From NCBI GenBank assembly GCA_900541975.1, contig UQLR01000013.1, forward strand, positions 9,786 to 73,785: a stretch of DNA of 64,000 nucleotides. The letters are read 5' to 3'. Source of the DNA: an uncultured Oscillospiraceae bacterium. GTDB lineage: Bacteria; Bacillota; Clostridia; Oscillospirales; Acutalibacteraceae. This document shows positions 7,748 through 15,890 of this stretch, in pieces; position 1 is the stretch's first letter; each line of letters opens with the position of its first letter. A model generated the notes under the pieces. It worked only from the letters and a program-made list of their open reading frames with translations. It made no database searches and had not been told where the DNA came from. A program made the position numbers and the translations under genes.

Positions 7748-8320
7748 GGACAACTGAATATGATGTAGATTTGAGAAAGTGGTAAAAGCCACCTAATGCA
7801 CACGGTATGCTAAGAGAAAATACCGTCATTCACCCCCAAATGCTTTTTGGTACTGTCAGCGGGTAGTGAGTGTAAAAACAGTCCCGTCTTTGAATTTCAA
7901 AGCCGATACATAACATCTTTTTGAAGCGAGAGCAAAGCTCCCGCCGATTCTTGATGTTTATGTATCGGCTTTTCTGTTGTCCTTTTTTCAAAATAGTTTT
8001 TACTTCTATGAAAAAAGTTCCCAATTAAATAGTAAGAAGAAATTTTCAAAAAATCGGATATTTTGTTCTTCTCACTGGCTACTTATTGAGGGGATAGGCA
8101 GAGCTGATTACACATAACAACTGAATGACCGTCTGAATGGGATACGACTTTGCGATGATACGAGCAAGGCAACGCCGCTGAAAAAGGCAGGGGCAGGAAC
8201 TGCATTCGGGTAGAACGGCAAAAGGCAGTGTCAACTTGGCACAAAAGTGATGTCATTAAAGGATTTTATGGCAAAGTGGCATCACTTTTACCACCACAAA
8301 CGAGAAAGGAAGTGACAGTT
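7748..8320. other. Element leader with inverted repeats, possible oriT region
   Basis: No gene seen. One imperfect inverted repeat has arms at 7900-7917 and 7953-7971 (AAGCCGATACATAACATC and its near complement). A second has arms at 8243-8252 (AAAAGTGATG) and 8280-8289. It lies directly upstream of a small gene and a relaxase fragment, where the origin of transfer of mobilizable elements usually sits. The oriT call is inference. Confidence 0.4.
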
Positions 8321-8545
8321 TTGAGAGCAATGACAAAGGGAGAAAGGATTGTGGCAGAGGCTCTGGGAGAACTACCGATAAAGGGCGAACCAATAATGAC
8401 CTCAAACCACCCTTTTCTTCGGGAAGTAACAGAGTTTATGGCAGACAGAAAGGAATGGGAAAGAAATACAACTATTCCAATTCCGAAATACAAAGGATGC
8501 GGGATACTTCGGATAAATTGTGCCGTGAATATGGCTTGTCTGTGA
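8321..8545 (+). pseudogene. Broken small gene upstream of the relaxase remnant
   Basis: A TTG at 8321 with AAAGGAAG 8 bases before it gives MRAMTKGERIVAEALGELP and continues to about FMADRKEW (near 8460). After that the frame reads through sequence that encodes the relaxase in another frame, so the last 30 residues are not native. The genuine part, about 45 residues, could be the start of a relaxosome accessory protein; I do not recognise the family. It appears fused out of frame to the relaxase interior by a deletion. Confidence 0.45.
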
Positions 8546-8982
8546 TAGATAAGCCGAGAAAAGCACCATCACGCCCCGTATGGCTTGATGAAAAAGCAGG
8601 TAAACCCACAAGGTACAATGTGCACCGAGAGGATATTGAAAATGCCATTTATGGTAGTAATACCTTGAAACAGTTTGAGAAATTTCTTATTCGTAAAGGT
8701 TATGAAATTGATTTTAGCGGTAAGCATTGGAAGGTGCGATTGCCACAGTATAAAGGTTTTACCCGTTTAGATACTCTCAACGAAAAGTGGACACCGGAAT
8801 TGGTACACGAATTTATCCAAAAGATTGTAGTCGGCAAACCCGAATACAAGGACGGAAAGCGACACCAAAGTGTAGAAATCCACTACAACGGTGTGGGAAT
8901 TATCCGTGAAGCCACTCCCGAAGAAATGGAAGAACACTTCCAAGAACACCTTAAAACAAAAGGTGTAAGAAAAACGGCATAA
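8455..8982 (+). pseudogene. Relaxase fragment joined to a serine recombinase tail
   Basis: The frame encodes two unrelated pieces. Residues about 1-105 (YNYSNSEIQRMRDTSDKLCR, then PVWLDEKAGKPTRYNVHRED) match the middle of a MobA/VirD2-type relaxase after its His-rich catalytic core. Residues about 110-175 (ELVHEFIQKIVVGKPEYKDG, then VEIHYNGVGIIREATPEE) match the C-terminus of large serine recombinases, the same module as at 12690-12850. Neither catalytic domain is present. The product is a deletion fusion marking the collapse of a mobilizable element, and is probably not functional. Confidence 0.65.
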
Positions 8983-9028
8983 CCCGAAGGCTACGCCGTA
9001 TGAAACGATAATATTAAATTTGAGATAC

Positions 9029-9085
9029 AAAGCCACCAAAAGGGACACCTTCTTTACGTAGGGTGTCCCTACGACGGCTTTTTTT
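9029..9085 (+). terminator. Terminator after the recombinase tail
   Basis: AGGGACACC pairs with GGGTGTCCCT, and outer AAAGCC pairs with GGCTTT followed by a T-run. Confidence 0.65.
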
Positions 9086-9137
9086 CTTTTGCCGTCGTCC
9101 GGCAGCTATCTCAACATATTATGTCCGAATGAAGTCG

Positions 9138-10466
9138 TTACGCTTTAATGGTTCCTTTCTTCCTTACAAGAACTGTCCCTGTCATAGTAGCTGCAAGACT
9201 GGCAACTACATGGCTGACCAGTACCGCAACCCAAATCCCATTTAGGCCAAAGCCCAAATAAGAAAGCAAATAGGCCAGAGGCATCCGAACTACAATATAA
9301 TAGAAAATCATCAGGGACATACTTTTTGAGGGCTTTCCCATGCCATTGAGGGCGCCTAAGTAGCAATTTGTAATTGTGTTAAGAACATAGCCAATACTGA
9401 CAATCAAAAAGTATATTCCGACAATGACCGCAACATCACCGCTTTTGACAAATAGACCGGAAAGCTGTTTTGAAAAGCCAATTACCAAAACAGAAAGGAT
9501 TACAAGCAAGCCACAGCCATATCCCAATGCACATTTTAGATAATCTTTTGCCCGGTCATATCGTGCGCCACCAATACACTGTCCAATAATGATAGTCAAA
9601 ACCATATTTAAAGCCATCGCCGGGTAGAAAAGAATGGTTTCCAATTTTCCTGTAACTCCATAAGCCGCTATTGCAGTGACACTATATGTACTGACAAGGG
9701 CTGTGAGAAACGTTGTGCTGATTGCTGGAATACTCTGCTGAATGATAGAGGGAATTGCTTTCTGAATGAGTGGCAATATCTCATTCCCATCAAACGCAGA
9801 GATTTTGAATTTGAATAACTTTTTCTTTTTCAGATAAATCAGCATAAACAGCAAGCAGATCACCTGAGAAAGCAAAGTGGCAATCGCGGCACCATGAAAT
9901 CCAATGAAATGGATAGAAATAGGATCGAGGATTGCGTTCAAAATTGTTGATACCAGCATTGCAACAGCTTGAAACATCGAATTGCCAAAGCTCCGCAAAA
10001 CGGCGGTAAAGTAAAGATAGAGATAGACCGCCAAATACCCAAGAATATAGATTGCCAGATAGCTGTATGCCATGTCATAAGTTTCAGCCGGGGTATTCAG
10101 AACTTTCAAAATTCCCGGCAGAAAAACCTCAAGCAGAATGGTTACAAGGATAGAGAAAGCTACCGCCACAAAAAAAGATGTGGAAATCAAACTTTCTGTT
10201 TTTTTCTTGTCCTTTGCACCAATAGCCTGTGAGATCAAGATTGATACACCATTTGTTGCCCCCATCGCAACAGAGGTCAAAATCAAAATGATAGGGGTGG
10301 AGTTTGTCAAAGCGGCATAAGCCGTTTCTCCGAGCAAATTTCCGATCCACAGACTATCCACAAGGTTATACATCATATTAAGGAACATGGCGGCAATCAT
10401 GGGGAGCGCCATCGCCATAAGGCAACGCTTTGTATTACCGCCTATAAAATCAATCTTAGTTGGCAT
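9138..10466 (-). CDS. MATE family multidrug efflux transporter
   Basis: This roughly 440-residue polytopic protein has MATE features: LMAMALPMIAAMFLNMMYNL in the first helix, the duplicated 6+6 helix layout and GMGKPSKSM in the second half. MATE proteins export cationic drugs in exchange for Na+ or H+. I prefer the ATG at 10466 (MPTKIDF), nine bases after AAAGG. The longer frame to 10508 would start inside a repressor operator. It is the last gene of a methyltransferase-TetR-MATE set and is probably controlled by that TetR protein through operators at 10491 and 10549. Confidence 0.85.
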   Translation of the reverse strand: MPTKIDFIGGNTKRCLMAMALPMIAAMFLNMMYNLVDSLWIGNLLGETAYAALTNSTPIILILTSVAMGATNGVSILISQAIGAKDKKKTESLISTSFFVAVAFSILVTILLEVFLPGILKVLNTPAETYDMAYSYLAIYILGYLAVYLYLYFTAVLRSFGNSMFQAVAMLVSTILNAILDPISIHFIGFHGAAIATLLSQVICLLFMLIYLKKKKLFKFKISAFDGNEILPLIQKAIPSIIQQSIPAISTTFLTALVSTYSVTAIAAYGVTGKLETILFYPAMALNMVLTIIIGQCIGGARYDRAKDYLKCALGYGCGLLVILSVLVIGFSKQLSGLFVKSGDVAVIVGIYFLIVSIGYVLNTITNCYLGALNGMGKPSKSMSLMIFYYIVVRMPLAYLLSYLGFGLNGIWVAVLVSHVVASLAATMTGTVLVRKKGTIKA

Positions 10467-10490
10467 AATAAACATCCTTTCTCCGAAATA

Positions 10491-10507
10491 TGAATGAATA
10501 ACATTCA
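10491..10507. promoter_or_regulatory. TetR operator candidate 1
   Basis: TGAATGAATAACATTCA lies upstream of the MATE gene. It shares the TGAATGAA and ATTCA ends with the sites at 10549 and 11896, so it is probably bound by the TetR protein encoded at 10609-11169. Confidence 0.6.
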
Positions 10508-10548
10508 TCTCTTGATTAAAAAATATAAGTCGTCAATGCGACATTTAA

Positions 10549-10565
10549 TGAATGAAAACTATTCA
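10549..10565. promoter_or_regulatory. TetR operator candidate 2
   Basis: TGAATGAAAACTATTCA lies between tetR and the MATE gene. It differs from candidate 3, read on the minus strand, at a single position. Confidence 0.6.
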
Positions 10566-10608
10566 ATATAACTGCCTTAATATCCCCCGCCCCAAAGCGG
10601 GGGATTAT

Positions 10609-11169
10609 TCAAAGATGAAGTGCATAAATAAGAAACTCTCGAATCCGTTTTGACTTATCTTCTTGCGTCAAATCGTCCGCCAGCAAGATGCCAAGCTGTC
10701 CATACACACAAAACATAGCGGCGGCCTGCAAATCGTCAAACTGGATCTCGCCTTTTTGCCGGGCCCGATATAACAGTTTCTCTACAAGTGGAACCAACTT
10801 CTCACATACTTTGAGAGAGAGCTGATCGTGGAATTTTTTGTTTTCTACTCCGTGAAAAACAGAATAGTATTTTGTGTCCCTTTCTTCCATAGTGGCGGGC
10901 ATATCTTCAATAATCTGCCGCAAGGTCTTATGATCGCCTTTTTCAGAACTGATAAACTGCTCCACCAGAACATCGGCGTATTGTTCAATCGCACTATCAA
11001 ACAGAGCCTCTTTAGACGGAAAATAACGATAGCATAGACCTTGTGCCACACCGATTGCTTTTGCTATATCTGTAATCGAGGTTTTTTCATATCCATTTTC
11101 CCCGAACAATTTAAGGGCAGTATCTAAAATCTCCTGCTTGCGTACTTCCGGCTCCTTTGTAACTCGCAT
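10609..11169 (-). CDS. TetR family repressor
   Basis: This 186-residue protein has a classical TetR N-terminus: RKQEILDTALKLFGENGYEK, then TSITDIAKAIGVAQGLCYRY and FPSKEALF (residues about 10-58). The C-terminal ligand domain is diverse, as usual. It lies between the methyltransferase and MATE genes, all on the minus strand. It has its own promoter (TTGATT 11215-11220, 17 bases, TATCAT 11192-11197), overlapped by an operator-like sequence, so autoregulation is likely. The inducer is probably a substrate of the efflux pump, which is inference. Confidence 0.88.
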   Translation of the reverse strand: MRVTKEPEVRKQEILDTALKLFGENGYEKTSITDIAKAIGVAQGLCYRYFPSKEALFDSAIEQYADVLVEQFISSEKGDHKTLRQIIEDMPATMEERDTKYYSVFHGVENKKFHDQLSLKVCEKLVPLVEKLLYRARQKGEIQFDDLQAAAMFCVYGQLGILLADDLTQEDKSKRIREFLIYALHL

Positions 11170-11191
11170 AGTCTGCTCCTCCTTTCTTCTT

Positions 11192-11237
11192 ATGATAGCA
11201 CGCTCACTCTAAAAAATCAATGAGTGAATATCAATCA
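11192..11237 (-). promoter_or_regulatory. Promoter and operator-like site of tetR
   Basis: Minus strand: TTGATT, 17 bases, TATCAT. TGATTGATATTCACTCA (11221-11237) abuts the -35 and is a looser version of the three 17-base operators nearby. It overlaps the stop codon of the methyltransferase gene. Confidence 0.5.
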
Positions 11238-11843
11238 TTTTTCGCCCATAGCAATACAAGCTGTGTTTCCAATCTGTTCCCATGATACATCGTGAAAATA
11301 TTTGGAAAGCATAGAAACAAACTCGGCTTCGGAATAAATTTTTACATCCCCCTCTTTGCTATGCCGCATATAAAAATTCATTATCACACGCCCTACAAAC
11401 GGTTGCCAGCAATCGCCCATGAGGAATGTACCGCTTGGTTTCAATACTCGATGTACTTCCCTTAATACATTCTGCGGTGCCGGATAATGATGAAATGAAT
11501 CGTTGCAGTACACAACATCAAAAGTGTCATCCTGGAATGGGAGCGACTCGCTATCTCCTAAAAACAACTTAACTTTTTCCGGGAGTTTCGATTTTGCAAC
11601 AGCCAACATTTCTTCGGACAAATCAATACCGCATAATTCTTTTTGAGCATCTTCTTGCAGAATAAGTTTTAGCATTTCACCAGTCCCGCATCCTAAATCC
11701 AATGCGGATTGAAATGGAATGTGTGACAGCTTTTCCAGCAGGACGGGATAAAGGGAGCGGGCGTGCTGGCCCTTAATATCTTTATCATAGGTAGCGGCCT
11801 GCTGATTAAATGTTGCTTTCGAGTTTTCTTTTATGGTATTCAT
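11235..11843 (-). CDS. Class I SAM-dependent methyltransferase
   Basis: This 202-residue protein has the SAM-binding motif ALDLGCGTGEMLKL (about residues 47-60), acidic GIDLSEEML, and FDVVYCNDSFHHYP in motif IV, like the UbiE/Coq5-related group. The substrate is unknown. The ATG at 11843 follows AGGAGG. It is the first gene of the methyltransferase-TetR-MATE group and its promoter overlaps a TetR operator, so it is probably co-induced with the pump and may modify a toxic compound. Confidence 0.8.
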   Translation of the reverse strand: MNTIKENSKATFNQQAATYDKDIKGQHARSLYPVLLEKLSHIPFQSALDLGCGTGEMLKLILQEDAQKELCGIDLSEEMLAVAKSKLPEKVKLFLGDSESLPFQDDTFDVVYCNDSFHHYPAPQNVLREVHRVLKPSGTFLMGDCWQPFVGRVIMNFYMRHSKEGDVKIYSEAEFVSMLSKYFHDVSWEQIGNTACIAMGEK

Positions 11844-11867
11844 GGCGCTACCTCCTTTCCATCAATC

Positions 11868-11912
11868 AGTATAGCACCTTTTTCTGAAATGTCAATGAAT
11901 AGTATTCATTCA
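11868..11912 (-). promoter_or_regulatory. Promoter of the methyltransferase-TetR-MATE group with operator 3
   Basis: Minus strand: TTGACA (11890-11895), 16 bases, TATACT (11868-11873). The operator (11896-11912, TGAATGAATACTATTCA on the minus strand) abuts the -35, where a bound TetR protein would block polymerase. Confidence 0.65.
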
Positions 11913-11926
11913 ATTATATAAATTAT

Positions 11927-12850
11927 GTGGAGCAGTCTTTCAACCCGGAAATCATACGAGGGAACAGCGAACAGCGGCAGCGGGTCAGCCACAAGCTGAA
12001 AAAGCGGCTGCATAATGCCCCGGAAAACCAGCGCATATTCCCCAACACCCAGCCCGCTATTATCGAGGAACAAGTCTTTACACGGGTACAGGAATTACGG
12101 GAGAATAAGCGCCGCCCGGCCAAGCAAGCCGAACGGCAAGGGCTGTTTTCTGGCCTGCTGTACTGCGCCGACTGTGGAAGCAAGTTGTATTTCGCCACAG
12201 GCAAAAATATGACACCGCAGCAAGACTGCTATCGGTGTTCCCGGTATAAGAGTAACACGGGTAATTGTACCATGCACTTTATCCGGGAAGAAACGCTAAA
12301 ACTGTTCGTGTTGCAGCGGATTTTCGATGTGACGGCATTGTTCTTTAACGATGCCATGGCATTTGAGGAAGTCGCGAGAAAGCAGCGTTTTCAAGAAGCG
12401 GAAAAAGAGGCCAAGAAGCGCAGGCGTGAAATCGCCCAAGCGGAAAAGCGCATTGCCGAACTTGACCGGATTTTCAAGCGCATCTATGAGGATGACATCA
12501 GCAGGGCAATCAGTCACGAACGGTTCCAGAAACTCTCCGCCGACTATGAGGCGGAACAAAGAGAACTAGTAGAGCAGGTCAGGGCATGGCGGCAAGCGGT
12601 AGAAACCTTTGAACAAGATCAAGCCGATTTTAACAGCTTTGCAGCTATTGTGCGGAAGTATGTGGGCATCCGGGAACTGACACCCACCATCGTCAATGAG
12701 TTTGTAAAGAAGATTATCGTCCATGCGCCGGATAAGTCCAGCGGCCACCGCAGGCAGAAGATTGAACTGGTCTGGAACTTCATCGGAGAAGTCAACCTAC
12801 CGGGTGACGATCAGACCGTGGAACGGCAAATAAAAGGCAGGACGGCATGA
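11927..12850 (+). pseudogene. Large serine recombinase lacking its catalytic domain
   Basis: The 307 residues are the C-terminal two thirds of a large serine recombinase: end of the recombinase domain (KKRLHNAPENQRIFPNTQ), a zinc-ribbon-type segment (LLYCADCGSKLYF, then CYRCSRYKSNTGNC), a long basic coiled coil (about 145-235) and a DUF4368-like end (ELTPTIVNEFVKKIIVHAPD). The N-terminal domain with the catalytic serine is absent, and the first 20 residues look non-native with no ribosome site. The truncated end abuts the efflux operon, suggesting that operon's arrival removed the 5' half. Confidence 0.75.
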
Positions 12851-12871
12851 CTTTTCAGCCATGCCGCCCTG
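12838..12871. terminator. Hairpin at the recombinase 3' end
   Basis: CAGGACGGCATGAC pairs with GCCATGCCGCCCTG, with two mismatches. It overlaps the stop codon and has no T-run. Confidence 0.4.
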
Positions 12872-13069
12872 CGACAATTCAATTACTTCCTTATTGGGGC
12901 GCGCCCTCACACTGGCCCTTTGTTTTTTTATGAACATAAAAAGGCAACCGTTTAAGCGGCTGCCAGTTGGAAGGATACGCTGTTAATCCTTTACCCTTAA
13001 CAGAGATCTGCCGGCCAAGATAAATGCCATCAGTTGCCGATGATAATGTTTGACAAGCACTGCAAAGAT

Positions 13070-13693
13070 TTATTTGCTTGCGGTGGCAAGCAGCCAGCCG
13101 TTTTCTGTGTGTGTAGTTAAGCAAATGTCAGAAAACCCGGCGTTTTTTAAAAGTGTTGCAATTTCATTTTTTGTCAGGTAATGCAATTTTAAAAAATCGG
13201 CAATCTCCGTATGCTTTCCGCTGCCGTCTTCATTTTTTACCATTTCGCATAAAATGGCAAAACGGCCCCCTTTTTTTAAAACCCGGCGTATCTCTTGAAA
13301 ATCTTCTGGAAGATCAGGCCAGAAATAAATGGTTTCAATTGCGGTGACGAGGTCCAGCGTATTGCTTTGAAAGGGAAGGGAACTGACGCCTGCTTTTAAA
13401 ATTTTTACTTTCTCGCGTTTGATTTCCCGGCGATTTTTGCGAATTGCCTGCTCAATGCAAAGCTGTGCGTAATCTACACCATAAATTTTTCCCTGACGAA
13501 TAATTTTTGAAAGCAAAAAAACAGCGTTACCGCCGCCGCAGCCTATATCCGCTACAACTGCGCCAGTATGCAAGGGAATATTTTCCAATCCCCATTTTGT
13601 CATTGCGGCATGGCCTCTGTTCATTTTCTTTATCATTAAATTCCCCCACAGGCCCTGCGGCCTGCGGGCGTTAGCAGTTAATTTTTTAATCAT
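13070..13693 (-). CDS. Class I SAM-dependent methyltransferase
   Basis: This 207-residue protein has the SAM motif VVADIGCGGGNAVFLLSKII (about residues 47-66), the acidic YGVDYAQL, and a motif IV region DLVTAIETIYFWPDLPEDF. The C-terminus ends ENGWLLATASK. The pattern fits the methyltransferase 11/25 group acting on small molecules. The ATG at 13693 follows an AGGGGG site. It is transcribed alone from TTGTAA, 16 bases, TACAAT and has no obvious partner. It marks the edge between the mobile mosaic and the starch region. Confidence 0.78.
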   Translation of the reverse strand: MIKKLTANARRPQGLWGNLMIKKMNRGHAAMTKWGLENIPLHTGAVVADIGCGGGNAVFLLSKIIRQGKIYGVDYAQLCIEQAIRKNRREIKREKVKILKAGVSSLPFQSNTLDLVTAIETIYFWPDLPEDFQEIRRVLKKGGRFAILCEMVKNEDGSGKHTEIADFLKLHYLTKNEIATLLKNAGFSDICLTTHTENGWLLATASK

Positions 13694-13712
13694 ATAAGCG
13701 CCCCCTTTTTCT

Positions 13713-13740
13713 ATTGTACCACATTGTTACTTTTTTACAA
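13713..13740 (-). promoter_or_regulatory. Promoter of the 13070-13693 methyltransferase
   Basis: Minus strand: TTGTAA (13735-13740), 16 bases, TACAAT (13713-13718). Confidence 0.55.
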
Positions 13741-13832
13741 TATGAAAGAATTTCACATAAAAGCCATTGAGCAGGCTTTATGCGTTATAATTTTATGCAA
13801 ATGTGGAAATATATGGAAAAGGAAGGTGCCCT

Positions 13833-15287
13833 GTGCCCAAACTAAACAAATATTTTTCATGGTTGCTTGCAGTGTGCAGCCTGTTTTTCTGCATACAGTT
13901 TGCTGCGATAGATTACAATGCGTATGGCCGCATACAGTTTTCAGATATGGATGCAGAAAATTGCGAGCTGCTGACGGACGGCCAAAGCGGTTTTTATCTG
14001 TTAGATGTAAATGGAAAAGATATAAAGGCAAAATATATTACAGAAGGCGGAAGCGCCTATAGCGCTGCGTTTTCACTTACGGCGCCCTGTTTGTCCTACT
14101 GTGTGTACAACGGCGTGCTTTACTGTGTCAGCAGGGAGAGCGTAAATGCATTGGATTCTCAGCTTTTTGTTGCCACATACAGGTTTAATGATGGAAGTAT
14201 GGATATAAACGCAATAAACGGCGTTTCTGTGCAAAACAGAGGAGATTTTGCAACAGATGGACAAAGGTTGTACTTCGTAAACGCCGCGCAGAAAAGCGAA
14301 GTCTGTGCATATTCCCTGCAGGGAAAGCAGCTGTATACCCTTTCCTGCGAGTTTCCTGTCCAACAGCTTTCTGTTGATAAAAACACTCTTTTGGCTTTTA
14401 CCTCCAGCGGTTTATTTTTTGCCGCCGCAGGGGAGCAAACCTTTTCTTACTGCCGCGGTGCATTGCCGCGCGGCCGCATTTTGCCGCTTTCACATGGTTA
14501 TTTGGCAGACACAGGCGGGAATGTTTATGCATATACAAAAAATACACTGAAACTAGTCTTTAGCGTTTCTTTTTCTGGTAGTGGAATCAACGGTGCATAC
14601 CTTGAGGATACATTTTATTTTGCAAATGGAAGAACAGTAGACGGCTATAACAAAGATGGAGAGCGTATTCGAACGGCCGTGTTTGGTACGGAATTTGCGT
14701 TTTTGACAATATCCTCTGGAAAAATAGGCGCTTTTTCAGCGCAGGACAGCATGTTTTATCTTCTGACGGCACAGGATATCCCCAAAATACCGTTGCCAAA
14801 GCCAACGCAACCGCAAAGCGGCAGTCAGGGAGGGCAGAGCGGCTCAAACAGCCAAACAAGCCGTCCCGGGGAGACCTATGGGCAAATTTCCTCTAAAACT
14901 TACCGGTTGGACAGGCAAAACAAATTGATTACGGGGATCAGCAGTGGCACGACGGTTGCCGTGCTGAAGAAAAATATTTCTTATAAAGGCTATACGCTTC
15001 TGGTAAAAAAGCAGGATGGTTCCATAAAAACAACAGGTGCGCTTGGCACAGGGATGACCATAACGTTTTTATATCCCGGCGGCAGTATAAAAGAAGAATA
15101 TAAAGTTGTTATATATGGCGACATTACCGGCGAAGGAAACTGCAACAGCAGAGACATACGCCTGTTTATGTCTGTTTTGTTGGGGGAAGAAACACTTGCA
15201 TTTCCCTACAATTTCGCGGCGGATTTGAACCAGGACGGTATGATTGATGCAATAGATCTTTTAAAAGAGGGTAAGCTGTGTAAATAA
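13833..15287 (+). CDS. Secreted propeller-like protein with an atypical dockerin
   Basis: The 484-residue product has a signal anchor or signal peptide (residues 1-25, WLLAVCSLFFCIQFAAI). A repetitive beta-rich region of about 300 residues follows, propeller-like in pattern (SGFYLLDVNG, NGVLYCVSRE, GQRLYFVNAA). Then come a Q/S/G linker and a small beta domain before the dockerin (about 360-425). The dockerin's first calcium loop is GDITGEGNCNSRDI, the second ADLNQDGMIDAIDL. It differs from the other five dockerins, lacks the QKH helix signature and has a short last helix. I chose the GTG at 13833 because GGAAGG lies 6-7 bases before it. The role is unknown; it may be a structural or sensing component. 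Confidence 0.7.
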   Translation: MPKLNKYFSWLLAVCSLFFCIQFAAIDYNAYGRIQFSDMDAENCELLTDGQSGFYLLDVNGKDIKAKYITEGGSAYSAAFSLTAPCLSYCVYNGVLYCVSRESVNALDSQLFVATYRFNDGSMDINAINGVSVQNRGDFATDGQRLYFVNAAQKSEVCAYSLQGKQLYTLSCEFPVQQLSVDKNTLLAFTSSGLFFAAAGEQTFSYCRGALPRGRILPLSHGYLADTGGNVYAYTKNTLKLVFSVSFSGSGINGAYLEDTFYFANGRTVDGYNKDGERIRTAVFGTEFAFLTISSGKIGAFSAQDSMFYLLTAQDIPKIPLPKPTQPQSGSQGGQSGSNSQTSRPGETYGQISSKTYRLDRQNKLITGISSGTTVAVLKKNISYKGYTLLVKKQDGSIKTTGALGTGMTITFLYPGGSIKEEYKVVIYGDITGEGNCNSRDIRLFMSVLLGEETLAFPYNFAADLNQDGMIDAIDLLKEGKLCK

Positions 15288-15387
15288 ATAGCGGAACACT
15301 TTTTTTTAAAAGGCGTATACTGTATTAAGGCAGTAAAACGACCATGCCGAATAACAGTGCGGCATATGCCGGGAGGGTGATGATAGG

Positions 15388-15531
15388 GTGAATTGTTACC
15401 GCAGGCAGGGAAAGACAGTGCTGGCGTTTGGCCTGGGTCTGATTACAGCAAGCTTTTTTCCGGACCGCTTCATTATTTTTATTATAGCGGCAATACTTAT
15501 ACTACTTTCTATAGCGTGTATGAGATACTGA
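15388..15531 (+). CDS. Small membrane protein upstream of spoVM
   Basis: A GTG at 15388 preceded by GGGAGGG gives 47 residues: VNCYRRQGKTVLAFGLGLI, then one or two hydrophobic stretches (FIIFIIAAILILLSIACM). I believe similar short proteins sit near sporulation genes in other Clostridia, but I cannot name the family. It ends 17 bases before spoVM and is probably co-transcribed. Confidence 0.55.
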   Translation: MNCYRRQGKTVLAFGLGLITASFFPDRFIIFIIAAILILLSIACMRY

Positions 15532-15548
15532 ACAACGGGGGGATTCGT

Positions 15549-15638
15549 ATGAAGGTTGTTGTACTGGAAAGTCCGGCTTTTCTGGGTTTTTTCCTGCGCA
15601 AGCTGTTTAAGATTAAAAAGGAAGAGAAGAAAGAATAA
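15549..15638 (+). CDS. spoVM: Stage V sporulation protein SpoVM
   Basis: This 29-residue amphipathic peptide (MKVVVLESPAFLGFFLRKLF) matches Bacillus SpoVM at key positions: Pro9, Phe11, Leu12, Gly13 and Arg17. SpoVM is made in the mother cell, recognises the convex outer forespore membrane and recruits SpoIVA for coat assembly. A GGGGGG ribosome site lies 6 bases upstream. The C-terminus is more lysine- and glutamate-rich than in Bacillus. It supports the view that the organism makes spores. Confidence 0.8.
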   Translation: MKVVVLESPAFLGFFLRKLFKIKKEEKKE

Positions 15639-15710
15639 CAGGATTTATACCTAAACCGACATATTTTATGACAGCGGCTCCAGAAAAACAAAGTTAAATC
15701 CATATTTCAG

Positions 15711-15740
15711 AAAAAAGCAGGGGATCTTCCCTGCTTTTTT
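15711..15740. terminator. Rho-independent terminator after spoVM
   Basis: AAAAAAGCAGGG pairs with CCCTGCTTTTTT around a 6-base loop; it can act on both strands. Confidence 0.85.
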
Positions 15741-15815
15741 CTATGTGCAATTTAAATAAACGGAGCGCTGTAAAATAGACATTTCTACAAAATTAGCAAT
15801 ATCTTCTGCTTTTCA

Positions 15816-15845
15816 TTGACAGCTTGCAAATGAAATAGGTATAAT
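15816..15845 (+). promoter_or_regulatory. Promoter of the first Sas6-like gene
   Basis: TTGACA (15816-15821), 18 bases, TATAAT (15840-15845), about 45 bases before the ATG. Confidence 0.7.
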
Positions 15846-15890
15846 TTACTATAATGATGTAAAAACATCAGAAAGAAAGGATGTTGAAAA

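Noticed and set aside
10475..10508. Longer start of the MATE protein at 10508
   Set aside because: The codon lies within a repressor operator and has no ribosome site; the ATG at 10466 has good spacing from AAAGG.
12891..13124. Minus-strand frame of 77 codons overlapping the end of a methyltransferase gene
   Set aside because: No ribosome site, overlaps the 3' end of the real gene, and the sequence matches no family I know; most likely chance.
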